A model generated the notes under the pieces. It was not told where the DNA came from. It saw only the letters and a list, made by a program, of their open reading frames with translations, and did no database searches. This document shows positions 1 through 8,059 of a stretch of 41,858 nt of DNA, one piece after another. The position numbers and the translations under genes are program-made. The stretch lies in the NCBI GenBank assembly GCA_020436835.1, contig JAGQWZ010000053.1:1-41858 (forward strand). Reading direction: 5' to 3'. This DNA comes from Saprospiraceae bacterium (GTDB lineage Bacteria > Bacteroidota > Bacteroidia > Chitinophagales > Saprospiraceae). Every line of letters starts with the position of its first letter. The stretch's first letter is position 1.

Positions 1-185
1 CCTGATATTGAAATGTAGGCGTTTCGTACTTCATTGTTATCTATCGGTGCATCAGTAATTTTAATTTCTATGGTTCCGGTAGTTCCTATGAGGATATCGG
101 AATCCTTCTTTTGACAGGAAATTAAAATTAAATTCAGTAATAAAATCGGTAATAAATAATTTTTGGAATGGCGTAAGAATTTCAT
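1..185 (-). CDS. DUF4382-like lipoprotein, N-terminal part only
   Basis: Only the first 61 codons are in the window; the C-terminal part lies off the left edge. The reading starts at the ATG whose complement is at 183-185 and runs open to base 1. The first 24 residues form a lipoprotein signal: basic MKFLRHSK, a hydrophobic stretch, then the lipobox-like LILISC followed by QKK, so the protein should be lipidated at Cys24 and anchored in the envelope. After a short linker the segment GTIEIKITDAPIDNNEVRNA resembles the start of DUF4382 domains, which typically read 'G.l.v.lTDAP.d.' and occur in Bacteroidota and archaeal surface lipoproteins of unknown function. The lipoprotein call is direct from sequence; the DUF4382 call rests on a short motif. 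No function is assigned. Confidence 0.6.
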   Translation of the reverse strand, partial: MKFLRHSKNYLLPILLLNLILISCQKKDSDILIGTTGTIEIKITDAPIDNNEVRNAYISIS

Positions 186-822
186 TGGATAAAGAATTTA
201 AATTATTAATGTGTAAGTCAGGTTTCAAAAATTGTCTTTTATCAATATTAAGTTCAGTTTAAAATCTGCATATTTAAAAATTGCTTCTGTAAGCTCATTG
301 CAAATGCAGGCCCCGATGTATTTCAGGAAATCAAATTTCTAAAGTAAATCCAAAGACCTTCCATATACCTCAGGGTATCCTGGAGCTCATGACCAGACAG
401 ACTTTAGATTTAAGTCAAATGTTTTAAAAAGAAGTTGCTCTAGAGAAAACTAAGAGTAAAGACTTGCATTGAAAAATAGTTTCTTTGCGTATGATCGTCA
501 GGCGATAGCTTGAAAAGTTTGATTATGCATTAAACGGTGGCCCATTTGGTAAATTGTATGCCTAATTGTTAAAATGTGATGAGGATGAAAATTTAACACA
601 TTTCGTTGGCACAAAAAGATCAACCTGATTAACCCATTCCTCCTTTCCTTAATGTCTGAGGTAAATACCTGGATATAGAACCAAAGGCAGGAATGAAAGT
701 AATGTAGCCAGACACATCTGGTAGAGAAACCCAATAGTTATTCTTACAAGGTCAACGGATTTTGTCATTAAAATTGGTGGGTTATTCTACTATTGTATAC
801 AACGATAAGTACTGTTTTTTAT
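186..822. other. 637-bp AT-rich stretch without a credible gene
   Basis: No reading frame here has a signal peptide, known motif or Bacteroidota-like composition. A 78-codon minus-strand frame (498-734) exists, but its product is rich in His, Cys, Trp and Phe and does not look like a real protein. I see no tRNA fold, terminator with a T-tract, or repeat. The left part should hold the promoter of the lipoprotein gene that starts at 185. The rest may be decayed sequence or an unrecognised small RNA. Confidence 0.5.
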
Positions 823-1719
823 CTAGAAGCAATCGGGACCATCATCGGTGATTGTTCCATACGTTCTGAAGAACCGCTTGCCATTTAAATAGGTCTTTTT
901 ATCCTCGAGGGATAATGCATATTCATACACCTCTCCGTTGTAGAATTTTAACTGCAGCACATCTTGTCCCTGTGCATTTACAATTACTTTCCAGGTCCCG
1001 GCACCCTGTCCACTGTCATGGGAACTGCCAAAGCCACCACCACTATCAAAGGACATGGTGCTTGAACTCTGATATTTGAAATATCCCTGGACGCAGAGGT
1101 CGATTTGTTCTTTATCACTATAGCCCCCTCCGGTCAGGTATCCGTCATAACTCCCACCTCCGGAATCATATGAATTCATGTAAGTCAGTCTCGCATTTTT
1201 TAGCATTTCTCCCCACTCACTATCAGATTCTTTTACTTCTATTTTGCTGAATTTTACGCTGCTGGCCACCTTTCGTGCCAGATCTTTATATGTTTCTGTA
1301 AACTGGTCAGCGGTGGTCATCGCGATTATCGTAACCCCGGTGCCATAAGGGTTGATTAATCCAACTGCATATGCCCTGGCGGGTTGGAAATTTACAGTTC
1401 CCTGGTACAGTCCCTGTAATCCCTGCTTAGTGAAGTCCTTAATTTCTCCGGACAGAGCGAGGTTGGTACCCTGGTTGTCTGCCACACCTTGTTGTGCTTC
1501 CAATTTCAATTGGTTAATATCTCTGGCTTGATGGGGCATCATTACGACGATTCCGGCTTCTGTCTGGGAACCCATTACGTAGCCAGTTGCATTTTCCTGG
1601 CCTATCCAACCTTCGGGTATGTCAAAAGAAATGCCCAGATTTGGATAGTCACGGTGTCCTGTCTCCTGGGCAGCTAATAGTATTGGAAAAAAAAGCAGGG
1701 TTATTATCAGATTTTTCAT
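823..1719 (-). CDS. Secreted two-part protein of unknown function
   Basis: I chose the ATG at 1719 because it opens directly into a signal peptide (MKNLIITLLFFPILLAAQE); an upstream frame extension to 1764 would place 15 residues before it. The mature protein (298 residues in all) has two parts. Residues about 20-160 begin with HRDYPNLGISFDIPEGW and look like a PsbP/DcrB-type alpha/beta domain, the 'stress-response lipoprotein' fold. Next comes a Gly/Ser/Tyr-rich low-complexity region with repeated YDSGGGS and FDSGGGF units. The last third (GTWKVIVNAQGQDVLQLKFY) looks like a small beta-barrel of the kind seen in DUF-type Bacteroidota proteins. It lies downstream of the GMC oxidoreductase gene on the same strand, separated by about 160 bp. 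Function is unknown; the domain likeness is inference. Confidence 0.7.
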   Translation of the reverse strand: MKNLIITLLFFPILLAAQETGHRDYPNLGISFDIPEGWIGQENATGYVMGSQTEAGIVVMMPHQARDINQLKLEAQQGVADNQGTNLALSGEIKDFTKQGLQGLYQGTVNFQPARAYAVGLINPYGTGVTIIAMTTADQFTETYKDLARKVASSVKFSKIEVKESDSEWGEMLKNARLTYMNSYDSGGGSYDGYLTGGGYSDKEQIDLCVQGYFKYQSSSTMSFDSGGGFGSSHDSGQGAGTWKVIVNAQGQDVLQLKFYNGEVYEYALSLEDKKTYLNGKRFFRTYGTITDDGPDCF

Positions 1720-1878
1720 CACTAATTTTTTTACAAAACTAGTCAGCAAAATTCTGCTACACATCAGGGTATCGGGTGATTATAGAAAATCACGGAATTC
1801 CGTTAGATCGGTCCTTTTTAGGTTTCCCCTCAGGAAAACATTTGGGAAAGTCCGATCGAATTTCTGACTGGAAGTGAT

Positions 1879-3567
1879 TTAGATGTTCATTTTTTTGAGC
1901 TGAGCCACGGCATAATCAACTGCACGGGCAGTGAGTGCCATATAAGTGATTGAGGGATTAACACACGATGCACTGGTCATACAGGATCCGTCGGTGATAA
2001 ATAGGTTGGCAATGTCATGACTTTGATTCCACTTGTTTAACACCGATGACCGGGGATCGTGTCCCATCCGGGCTGTTCCCATTTCATGGATTCCGAATCC
2101 GGGGTAATCTACGTCGTCATATATTCTGACATCAAGACCTCCGGCTGCTTCCAGCATTTCCGCCGCCTGATTCTTAAAATCTTCCCGCATTACTTTTTCA
2201 TTATCTCTATGCTTACAATGGATGTCGAGTGTGGGCAATCCATTTACATCCAATTTGTTATGGTTTAGGGTGACGAAATTATCCCGGTAAGGTAAGACCT
2301 CGCCAAAACCGCCGATACGCATGGTCCATGGACCTGGTTTTGTCAGATTCTTTTGAAAATCGATGCCAACCCCAGGCATAGATTCGCCTCTTTCAGGGCC
2401 GGAACGTTGTGCACTACCCTGATAACCATATCCTCTGATAAAATCAGGATGTTTATCGTCAACATTGCGAAACCGGGGAATGTAAATGCCATTGGGTCGT
2501 CCTCCAAAGTAATACCGGTCTTCAAACCCTTCGAAGGATGCCATTGCTCCGGCCCGGTATTGGTGGTCCATCAAGTACCTACCCAAAGCCCCGCTGCTGT
2601 TCGCCAGGCCATCCGGGAATTCCTCCGTTGCCGAATTGAGCAACAGCCATGCGCTGTTTAAGGTAGAGGCACAAAGAAAAATCAGGGAAGCCGAGTAGAC
2701 TTCTTCCGCACCACTTTGCGTATTTAACACCCTTACTCCCGATATTTTACCGGCACTTTTATCATAAATCAATTGGGCGGCAACGGTATCCGTCAGCAGA
2801 GTGAGATTACCCGTTTTTTGTGCTGCCGGGAGGGTGGAGCTCTGACTACTGAAGTAAGCTCCATATGGACAGCCTCTGTAGCAGAGATTTCGCCGTTGAC
2901 ATTGTCCTCTTCCATTGTGAGGTACAGTCAGATTCGCAACCCGTCCAATGGTCATCCGGCGGTTAGAAAATTTGCTTTCAATTGCTTGTTTAACGTGCGT
3001 CTCAACACAATTCATTTCATACGGCGGCAGAAATTCACCATCAGGCAGATGAGGAATCCCTTCCGCCTGGCCACTTACACCGATAAACTTTTCTACATAG
3101 CTGTACCAGGGTGCAATATCCTGGTAACGGATTGGCCAGTCAATCTCTATTCCATCCCGGACGTTGGCTTCGAAGTCCAGGTCACTCCACCGGTAACATT
3201 GTCGACCCCACATTATCGAACGGCCACCCTGATGATAACCTCTGATCCACCGGTATTCGGGTCCTTCGGCGGTTGAAGTGTAAGGATACTCCGTATCTTT
3301 TACCCAAAGATGCCGGGTACCTTCATTAAAAGCATAAACCTGACTTTGAATAGGATATTCTTCGCGGTCCTCCTGTGTGATTTTTCCGTGATGTTTAAAC
3401 TCCCAGGGAGGGGTGGCTGCTGTCGTATACCCTCCGACATGATCCAGCTTCCGGCCGCGTTCGATTACCAGCGTTTTTAATCCTTTTTCGCAAAGCTCTT
3501 TTGCCGCCCATCCTCCACTGATTCCGGAGCCGATAACAATTGCTTCAAATTCATTTGCTTTTGCCAT
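1879..3567 (-). CDS. GMC-family FAD-dependent oxidoreductase
   Basis: A 562-residue flavoprotein of the glucose-methanol-choline family, of the subgroup related to the large subunit of membrane gluconate 2-dehydrogenase and of fructose and sorbitol dehydrogenases. The N terminus holds the dinucleotide-binding motif GSGISGGWAAKELCEKG with the acidic end of the second strand at IERGR. The GMC signature is seen around HQGGRSIMWGRQCYR (about residue 112). Residues 225-240 contain a Cys-rich segment (CQRRNLCYRGCPYGAYF) typical of this subgroup. The C terminus has the active-site His in HEMGTARMG and the Asn in CVNPS. It oxidises an alcohol or sugar-type substrate, which cannot be named from sequence. 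It follows the subunit-3-like gene by 10 bp and is surely co-transcribed with it. No Tat or Sec signal is on this subunit; it is probably exported with its Tat-bearing partner, as in the known complexes. Confidence 0.93.
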   Translation of the reverse strand: MAKANEFEAIVIGSGISGGWAAKELCEKGLKTLVIERGRKLDHVGGYTTAATPPWEFKHHGKITQEDREEYPIQSQVYAFNEGTRHLWVKDTEYPYTSTAEGPEYRWIRGYHQGGRSIMWGRQCYRWSDLDFEANVRDGIEIDWPIRYQDIAPWYSYVEKFIGVSGQAEGIPHLPDGEFLPPYEMNCVETHVKQAIESKFSNRRMTIGRVANLTVPHNGRGQCQRRNLCYRGCPYGAYFSSQSSTLPAAQKTGNLTLLTDTVAAQLIYDKSAGKISGVRVLNTQSGAEEVYSASLIFLCASTLNSAWLLLNSATEEFPDGLANSSGALGRYLMDHQYRAGAMASFEGFEDRYYFGGRPNGIYIPRFRNVDDKHPDFIRGYGYQGSAQRSGPERGESMPGVGIDFQKNLTKPGPWTMRIGGFGEVLPYRDNFVTLNHNKLDVNGLPTLDIHCKHRDNEKVMREDFKNQAAEMLEAAGGLDVRIYDDVDYPGFGIHEMGTARMGHDPRSSVLNKWNQSHDIANLFITDGSCMTSASCVNPSITYMALTARAVDYAVAQLKKMNI

Positions 3568-3577
3568 GTTTTTAGTT

Positions 3578-4159
3578 TTAGCCAGCTACATTATTATCAA
3601 CATAGGCTTTGTCGCCCTCGGAATACTCAATACATCCCTTATACTCACCCGGTATAGCGTGGTAGTTCAGATGACCAGACATTATAATTTCCGAAGTAAA
3701 ATATCCCATCAGGATCATTTGCTTCAATAATCGATAGGCCTCATCTGCCGGATTCGAAGCGCTCCGGAAGGCATCAAGATCCACTTTGGTTATAAACTCC
3801 GTGAGGTCCCCATCCGGTTTCGCCGCCAGAGAATTTCCAGAAGACTGTTTATAGTCCGTTGCGATCGCATGGAGGCCGGCAATAAAATCTTCCTTTTCCC
3901 GATCCGAAAGACAGTCCGCAACTAGTAGGTCAACAAATTTCGGCACATGAATTTCGTTGGCTGGCGGTATCGTTGTATCTCCCGGTAAAATTATATTGGC
4001 AATATGTTCAACCATAAGCGCCTCTTCCTTTGACAGGATCGAGGGAGTCCAGTCGAGAACAGCAGAGGGTTGGCAAGATTGAAGGACTGCCAGAGGGAGT
4101 GGCAAGCTACAAATGCCTGCTGTATAAGCACTCCATTTTAATATATCGCGGCGATTCAT
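3578..4159 (-). CDS. Gluconate 2-dehydrogenase subunit 3-like protein
   Basis: A 193-residue small subunit of the gluconate 2-dehydrogenase subunit 3 family (Pfam name Gluconate_2-dh3), partner of the GMC flavoprotein encoded directly downstream. The N terminus MNRRDILKWSAYTAGIC carries a twin-arginine-type signal (RRDILK) and a hydrophobic stretch, with a Cys at LQSCQ that could be a lipobox. In the known complexes the small subunit carries the Tat signal and drags the folded flavoprotein across the membrane; the same is inferred here. Later motifs such as EEALMVEHIANIILPGDTTI and the C-terminal YKGCIEYSEGD fit the family. A cytochrome c subunit, the usual third partner, is not adjacent. A promoter-like site lies just upstream at 4179-4207. 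Confidence 0.9.
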   Translation of the reverse strand: MNRRDILKWSAYTAGICSLPLPLAVLQSCQPSAVLDWTPSILSKEEALMVEHIANIILPGDTTIPPANEIHVPKFVDLLVADCLSDREKEDFIAGLHAIATDYKQSSGNSLAAKPDGDLTEFITKVDLDAFRSASNPADEAYRLLKQMILMGYFTSEIIMSGHLNYHAIPGEYKGCIEYSEGDKAYVDNNVAG

Positions 4160-4178
4160 ATCTAATATTCAGATGGAT

Positions 4179-4207
4179 AAAAAGTAAAATCTGCAGGCTC
4201 AAATCAA
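4179..4207 (-). promoter_or_regulatory. Bacteroidota-type promoter for the GMC operon
   Basis: Read on the minus strand, a TTG (complement of 4205-4207) is followed after exactly 18 bases by TACTTTTT (complement of 4179-4186), close to the Bacteroidota consensus TTG-N17-23-TAnnTTTG. It ends about 20 bases before the ATG at 4159. The last base of the -7 box is T where G is preferred, so this is a moderate match. Confidence 0.45.
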
Positions 4208-4254
4208 AGCGCAGTTATTTCCTGAAAGAAAATTACCAAACTTCAAATCGATCC

Positions 4255-4611
4255 TTAAATTGCATCTGATCCACGTTCATCTGTACGGATTCTGATACAC
4301 TCTTCGAGCGGCGTGATAAAGATCTTACCATCCCCCAGTTTGCCATCATCAGTATATCCTTCACGTGATCTTGCGGCGGCTATGATCGTATTGACGGTAA
4401 TATCCACAAAACTGTCATTAACCGCTATTTCCAATTTAATCTTCGGAACCAGGCTGGGTACGACTTTCTTACCCCGGTAAATGGATACATTTTTCTGGCG
4501 TCCATGTCCGGATACCCGGCTCACAGTGATCCGGGCTATTTCTGCTTCAATCAAAGCTTCCCGTACCTGGTCAAGTTGAGACTCGCGAATAATTGCAGTA
4601 ATTAATTTCAT
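4255..4611 (-). CDS. glnB/glnK: P-II family nitrogen regulator, atypical T-loop and insertion
   Basis: A 118-residue PII protein; the family is normally about 112. It senses ATP/ADP and 2-oxoglutarate and, encoded next to an ammonium transporter, should gate that channel. Family landmarks are present: the N-terminal MKLITAIIRESQLDQVREAL, the GHGRQK segment, the B-loop GKLGDGKIF and the C-terminal RIRTDERGSDAI. Two features are odd. In the T-loop the segment reads YRGKKVVPSLVPK, so Val50 stands where enterobacterial PII has the uridylylated Tyr51. Before the B-loop there are about seven extra residues (SREGYTDD, residues 82-89). This gene follows the transporter gene by 17 bp, the reverse of the usual glnK-amtB order. 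Uridylylation is therefore unlikely, while nucleotide-dependent docking is still plausible. Confidence 0.93.
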   Translation of the reverse strand: MKLITAIIRESQLDQVREALIEAEIARITVSRVSGHGRQKNVSIYRGKKVVPSLVPKIKLEIAVNDSFVDITVNTIIAAARSREGYTDDGKLGDGKIFITPLEECIRIRTDERGSDAI

Positions 4612-4628
4612 GATTTTTTACTTTGAGA

Positions 4629-5963
4629 TTAATTTGGGTTAAGCATTCCATAGCCACTTTCACCGTGAAAAGCACTATCCAGACCCTGCATTTCTTCTTC
4701 AGGAGTGGCTCTGAATTTGATGACTTTATTGACTATCCAGAGGAGCAGTAATGTACCTGCTCCGGCATATACCAAAGCGATAGCTACTGCCAGGACCTGA
4801 ACACCAAGTTGCTGGATCACACTCCAACTGCCACCTGCAGCTGCGGCAGCATCCTGCATCCAACTATCGCGTATGAAGAACGTCAATAATATGGCACCGA
4901 CAATTCCACCCACGCCGTGGATGCCAAAGGCGTCCAGGCTATCATCATAGCCCATCTTGTTTTTGACCAGGATACCACCATAGCAGAGAAGAGAAGCCAG
5001 GATTCCGAGCATCATTGCACCAAAGGGTTGAACCACACCAGCAGCCGGCGTTACAGCCACCAATCCGGCTAGAACTCCGGAGATCAAACCCAGGGCAGTT
5101 GCCTTACCCTGATGCCATCCTTCTACGATTATCCAGCTCAGTGCCCCCGCGGCAGCGGCCACCTGTGTAGCCGTAAGTGCCTGTGCTGTCAATAGACTGG
5201 AAGATATAGAGCTCCCTGCATTAAATCCAAACCATCCGACCCATAGCAGACCACCACCAATCATTGTCATCACTAAATTGCTAGGGGGCATATTTGTTTT
5301 GGGAAACCCTCGCCGGGCACCGAGATAGATCGCGGCAACCAACCCACTGACTCCTGCCGAGATATGGACAACCGTTCCTCCGGCAAAGTCAATGGCACCA
5401 TTGGCACCCAGGTTGAAAAGGAATCCATCTTCCGCCCACACCCAGTGGCACAGCGGATTGTAGATCAGAATACCCCATAAGGCAATAAATAGACAATATG
5501 CCTTGAAATTTATTCTTTCAGCAAAAGCACCCGCGATCAGAGCCGGGGTGATGATGGCAAATTTTGCCTGGAACATACTAAACACGTATTCCGGAACCCC
5601 ACCATCCATGATCGAAGTATCCAGACTGCGAAGAAATACGAAATCGCTACTCCAGCCGAACCAACCACCTAATACATTGGGGCCAAAGCACATCGAATAT
5701 CCGACGATGATCCAGAGAATTGTCATAATCCCCATTGCCGCAAAGCTGTGCATCATAGTTCCCAGTACGTTTTTTGTACGTACCAGTCCACCATAGAACA
5801 TGGCCAAACCCGGAACCATCAATAAAACAAGTGCAGTCGAAACCAGCATCCAGGCAGTAGAGCCGGTATCTACCGTTGGTTCCTGACTGGCTCCAAAAAC
5901 AAGAAAAGTACTTGTGCATCCCACAATCAGGAGCACAAGCCGGCGTATCACGTGATTCGTCAT
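4629..5963 (-). CDS. amt: Ammonium transporter (Amt family)
   Basis: A 444-residue Amt/Rh-family channel that conducts ammonium across the inner membrane. It opens with a cleavable-looking hydrophobic segment ending FLVFGASQE, then the typical first helix STAWMLVSTALVLLMVPGLA. Eleven hydrophobic segments follow. The conserved twin histidines of the pore are seen in GTVVHISAGVSG and in FGIHGVGGIVG; the aromatic-rich stretch GGLLWVGWFGFNAGSS and the FAERI motif also fit. The length matches the family. It is followed by a PII gene 17 bp away, so the two should be co-expressed, and the PII trimer probably blocks the channel when nitrogen is plentiful. A TATATTTG element lies about 75 bp upstream. 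Confidence 0.97.
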   Translation of the reverse strand: MTNHVIRRLVLLIVGCTSTFLVFGASQEPTVDTGSTAWMLVSTALVLLMVPGLAMFYGGLVRTKNVLGTMMHSFAAMGIMTILWIIVGYSMCFGPNVLGGWFGWSSDFVFLRSLDTSIMDGGVPEYVFSMFQAKFAIITPALIAGAFAERINFKAYCLFIALWGILIYNPLCHWVWAEDGFLFNLGANGAIDFAGGTVVHISAGVSGLVAAIYLGARRGFPKTNMPPSNLVMTMIGGGLLWVGWFGFNAGSSISSSLLTAQALTATQVAAAAGALSWIIVEGWHQGKATALGLISGVLAGLVAVTPAAGVVQPFGAMMLGILASLLCYGGILVKNKMGYDDSLDAFGIHGVGGIVGAILLTFFIRDSWMQDAAAAAGGSWSVIQQLGVQVLAVAIALVYAGAGTLLLLWIVNKVIKFRATPEEEMQGLDSAFHGESGYGMLNPN

Positions 5964-6037
5964 AGTAGTAGATCTAAGTTAAGGTTCATTGATAGCTGGA
6001 AATCTAATGGCAGTACCAGCTAGCTACTGAAAGGAAT

Positions 6038-6045
6038 CAAATATA
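6038..6045 (-). promoter_or_regulatory. -7 element upstream of amt
   Basis: On the minus strand the 8-mer TATATTTG matches the Bacteroidota -7 box TAnnTTTG exactly. I do not find a TTG at the 18-base spacing, so only the -7 part is supported. It lies 75 bases before the amt ATG, which leaves a leader of about 65 bases. Confidence 0.35.
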
Positions 6046-6176
6046 AAGTTTTTCTAATTGAATGTATGGTCATGTATTTTTACCATCTATGAATTCTCCC
6101 GGGAATACGTTGACCCAGGTGCAATCTACCTCAGTCATGCCTTTCGTTGTGTTCCGTTACTTTTCAATTAGCTCAT

Positions 6177-6184
6177 TATCTTTG
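6177..6184 (+). promoter_or_regulatory. -7 element upstream of the DEAD-box helicase
   Basis: TATCTTTG matches TAnnTTTG exactly and lies 12 bases before the helicase ATG at 6196. The mRNA leader would be only a few bases long. No TTG lies at the usual distance, so the upstream half of the promoter is not supported. Confidence 0.4.
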
Positions 6185-6195
6185 GTGTTTCAACT

Positions 6196-7434
6196 ATGCG
6201 ATTTTCAGATTACAGCCTGCTGGATGTCCTGAAGAGAAACCTGGACGACGCTGGATTCAAACGACCTACGGATATCCAGTACAAAGCAATTCCCTCTATT
6301 TTGAAGGGTGAAGATGTATTAGCCATAGCACAGACCGGTACGGGTAAGACAGGGGCCTTTGCGATTCCGGTACTCCATCTTTTGCTGACCAAAACCCGCC
6401 GGAAGACGAAATTTCAATCACCCCGGTGCCTGGTCATGGTGCCTACGCATGAACTTGCCGAACAGGTGTCGGAGGTCTTTGAAGATCTGGCCCGTGGTAC
6501 CAATGTAAAGATTCTGGCGCTCTATGGAGGTGTGGGTCAGGAACCCCAAATCGAAATGCTCGGAAGGGGCGTGGATGTCCTGGTTTCCACCCCTGGCAGG
6601 ATGTTCGATCTGCGATCGCAGGGTGTTCTGGACCTTAGTTTTGTGGAAATTCTGATTCTAGATGAAGCGGACCACATGCTGGATATGGGATTTATACATG
6701 ACATCAGACAGTTGATCCGGTATTTACCTAAAAAGAAGCAGACCCTCTTTTTCTCTGCTACGATCGACGAGCAGATTAAAAAGATTGCCTACTCACTGGT
6801 ACATAAGCCAATCAGGATACAGATCTCTCCCAAAGATCCGGTGTCGCAAAATGTAGATCATTGTGTGTTCTATCTGGAGATGGACGAAAAACGGTTTTAT
6901 CTGGAGAAGTTGATCCGGCAACATGCCCCGGGCAAGATCCTGGTATTCGTCAGGACCAGGGTGCGGGCTGAGCGCGTTGCTAAAGCCATGAAAAGGGTCA
7001 ATATTGAATCATTATTAATGCATGGAGATTTAGATCAATCTGAACGGGCAAGGTCATTAAATCAATTTAAGCAGGGACTGGTACCGGTCATGATCTCCAC
7101 CGATGTCAGTGGCCGCGGAATTGATATTCCGGAAGTGGTACTGGTAGTCAACTATGATCTTCCGGATGAAATGGAGTATTATGTTCACCGGGTGGGAAGA
7201 ACCGGTCGCGGAGAAAATAAAGGCCTGGCTATTTCCTTTTGCAGTCCGCAAGAGGTACCCATCCTGCAAAAAATTGAAGCTTGGCTAGGTAAACCAATTG
7301 AGATCCTGAAATTATCCAAGCATGAGCGGGATGATATTATTTCAGAGTCAGTGGAAAATAAAAATGATTTACAAAAATTAATGCGTGAGATTGAAGAGAT
7401 AGAGGCCAAGAAAAAGACAAAAAAAAGAAAATAA
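6196..7434 (+). CDS. DEAD-box ATP-dependent RNA helicase (RhlE-like)
   Basis: A 412-residue RNA helicase with the full motif set: Q motif region GFKRPTDIQYKAIPSIL, Walker A AQTGTGKT (residues 45-52), motif Ia/GG region around LYGGVG, STPGRM, DEAD (about 156), SAT (about 190), and in the second RecA-like domain STDVSGRGIDIPEV and HRVGRTGRG. The tail is short and lysine-rich (EAKKKTKKRK), typical of small RhlE/CshA-type proteins that act in ribosome assembly or mRNA decay and may bind RNA through the basic tail. It acts in the cytoplasm. It is followed after 31 bp by a GNAT gene on the same strand. The exact subfamily (RhlE against DbpA or SrmB) is not decided by the sequence alone. Confidence 0.96.
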   Translation: MRFSDYSLLDVLKRNLDDAGFKRPTDIQYKAIPSILKGEDVLAIAQTGTGKTGAFAIPVLHLLLTKTRRKTKFQSPRCLVMVPTHELAEQVSEVFEDLARGTNVKILALYGGVGQEPQIEMLGRGVDVLVSTPGRMFDLRSQGVLDLSFVEILILDEADHMLDMGFIHDIRQLIRYLPKKKQTLFFSATIDEQIKKIAYSLVHKPIRIQISPKDPVSQNVDHCVFYLEMDEKRFYLEKLIRQHAPGKILVFVRTRVRAERVAKAMKRVNIESLLMHGDLDQSERARSLNQFKQGLVPVMISTDVSGRGIDIPEVVLVVNYDLPDEMEYYVHRVGRTGRGENKGLAISFCSPQEVPILQKIEAWLGKPIEILKLSKHERDDIISESVENKNDLQKLMREIEEIEAKKKTKKRK

Positions 7435-7465
7435 ATTTCATCAAAATTTTCAATTTTATTTCTCT

Positions 7466-7999
7466 TTGGATTTACAATCAAAAAGGCTGATTTTAAAAGA
7501 AACCGACTGGGATGACCTAACCATCATTCATGCCTTGCACTGTGAGCCTCAAGTAGAACAATTTAATACTTTGGGCATTCCGGGAAATCCGGAAGTCACC
7601 CGGGCAGTGATCGCCGGTCCTATTGAGGACAGGAATAAACGCATAAGAACGCTCTACGAGTGGACGGTACGGTTGGAAGAAAGTAGTCAGGTGATTGGTG
7701 TAGCTGGAATAAGTCTGGGGGCAGAGCGGTTTCGAAGTGCTGAAATACATTATAGTTTATTTCCCGAATTTTGGGGAAATGGGTATGCCTATGAAGCGCT
7801 ATTTTGTATTATGAAGTTTTGTTTTAAAACGTTGGGATTACATCGTATTTATGCTGGTGTTGCCGTAGAGAATAGCCGTTCAATCAAACTTCTTGAAAAA
7901 CTGGGAATGCAGCGTGAGGGTCGGGGGAGAGAAGTTCTTCCAATCCGGGGTGAATGGATGGATAACTATCGATATGCTATTTTGGAAAATGAATTTTAG
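7466..7999 (+). CDS. GNAT-family N-acetyltransferase (RimJ/RimL type)
   Basis: A 177-residue acetyltransferase that transfers acetyl from acetyl-CoA to an amino group; related proteins modify N termini of ribosomal proteins or small molecules. The start is the TTG at 7466: no ATG or GTG occurs in frame upstream, and the resulting MDLQSKRLILKETDWDD aligns well with the RLxLR-type opening of the family. Motif A is seen as IHYSLFPEFWGNGYAYEAL, and the motif B region as LGLHRIYAGVAVENSRSIKLLEKLGMQREG, both typical of RimJ/RimL. The substrate is not predictable. It sits 31 bp after the helicase gene and may be co-transcribed. A separate GNAT at 12329 is only loosely similar. Confidence 0.9.
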   Translation: MDLQSKRLILKETDWDDLTIIHALHCEPQVEQFNTLGIPGNPEVTRAVIAGPIEDRNKRIRTLYEWTVRLEESSQVIGVAGISLGAERFRSAEIHYSLFPEFWGNGYAYEALFCIMKFCFKTLGLHRIYAGVAVENSRSIKLLEKLGMQREGRGREVLPIRGEWMDNYRYAILENEF

Positions 8000-8059
8000 A
8001 GAAGGTATTAGACCGGAATATTGTAATGGAGGATTAGGAAAGATGAGGCGAGAATAAAT

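Noticed and set aside
498..734. 78-codon minus-strand frame in the first gap
   Set aside because: The product is rich in His, Cys and Trp, has no signal or known motif, and does not resemble the other proteins here.
1792..1803. Palindrome ACGGAATTCCGT between two minus-strand genes
   Set aside because: A short palindrome of this kind is expected by chance and has no T-tract or promoter nearby.
2773..3276. 167-codon frame antisense to the GMC oxidoreductase
   Set aside because: It is a shadow of the real gene, with no motif.
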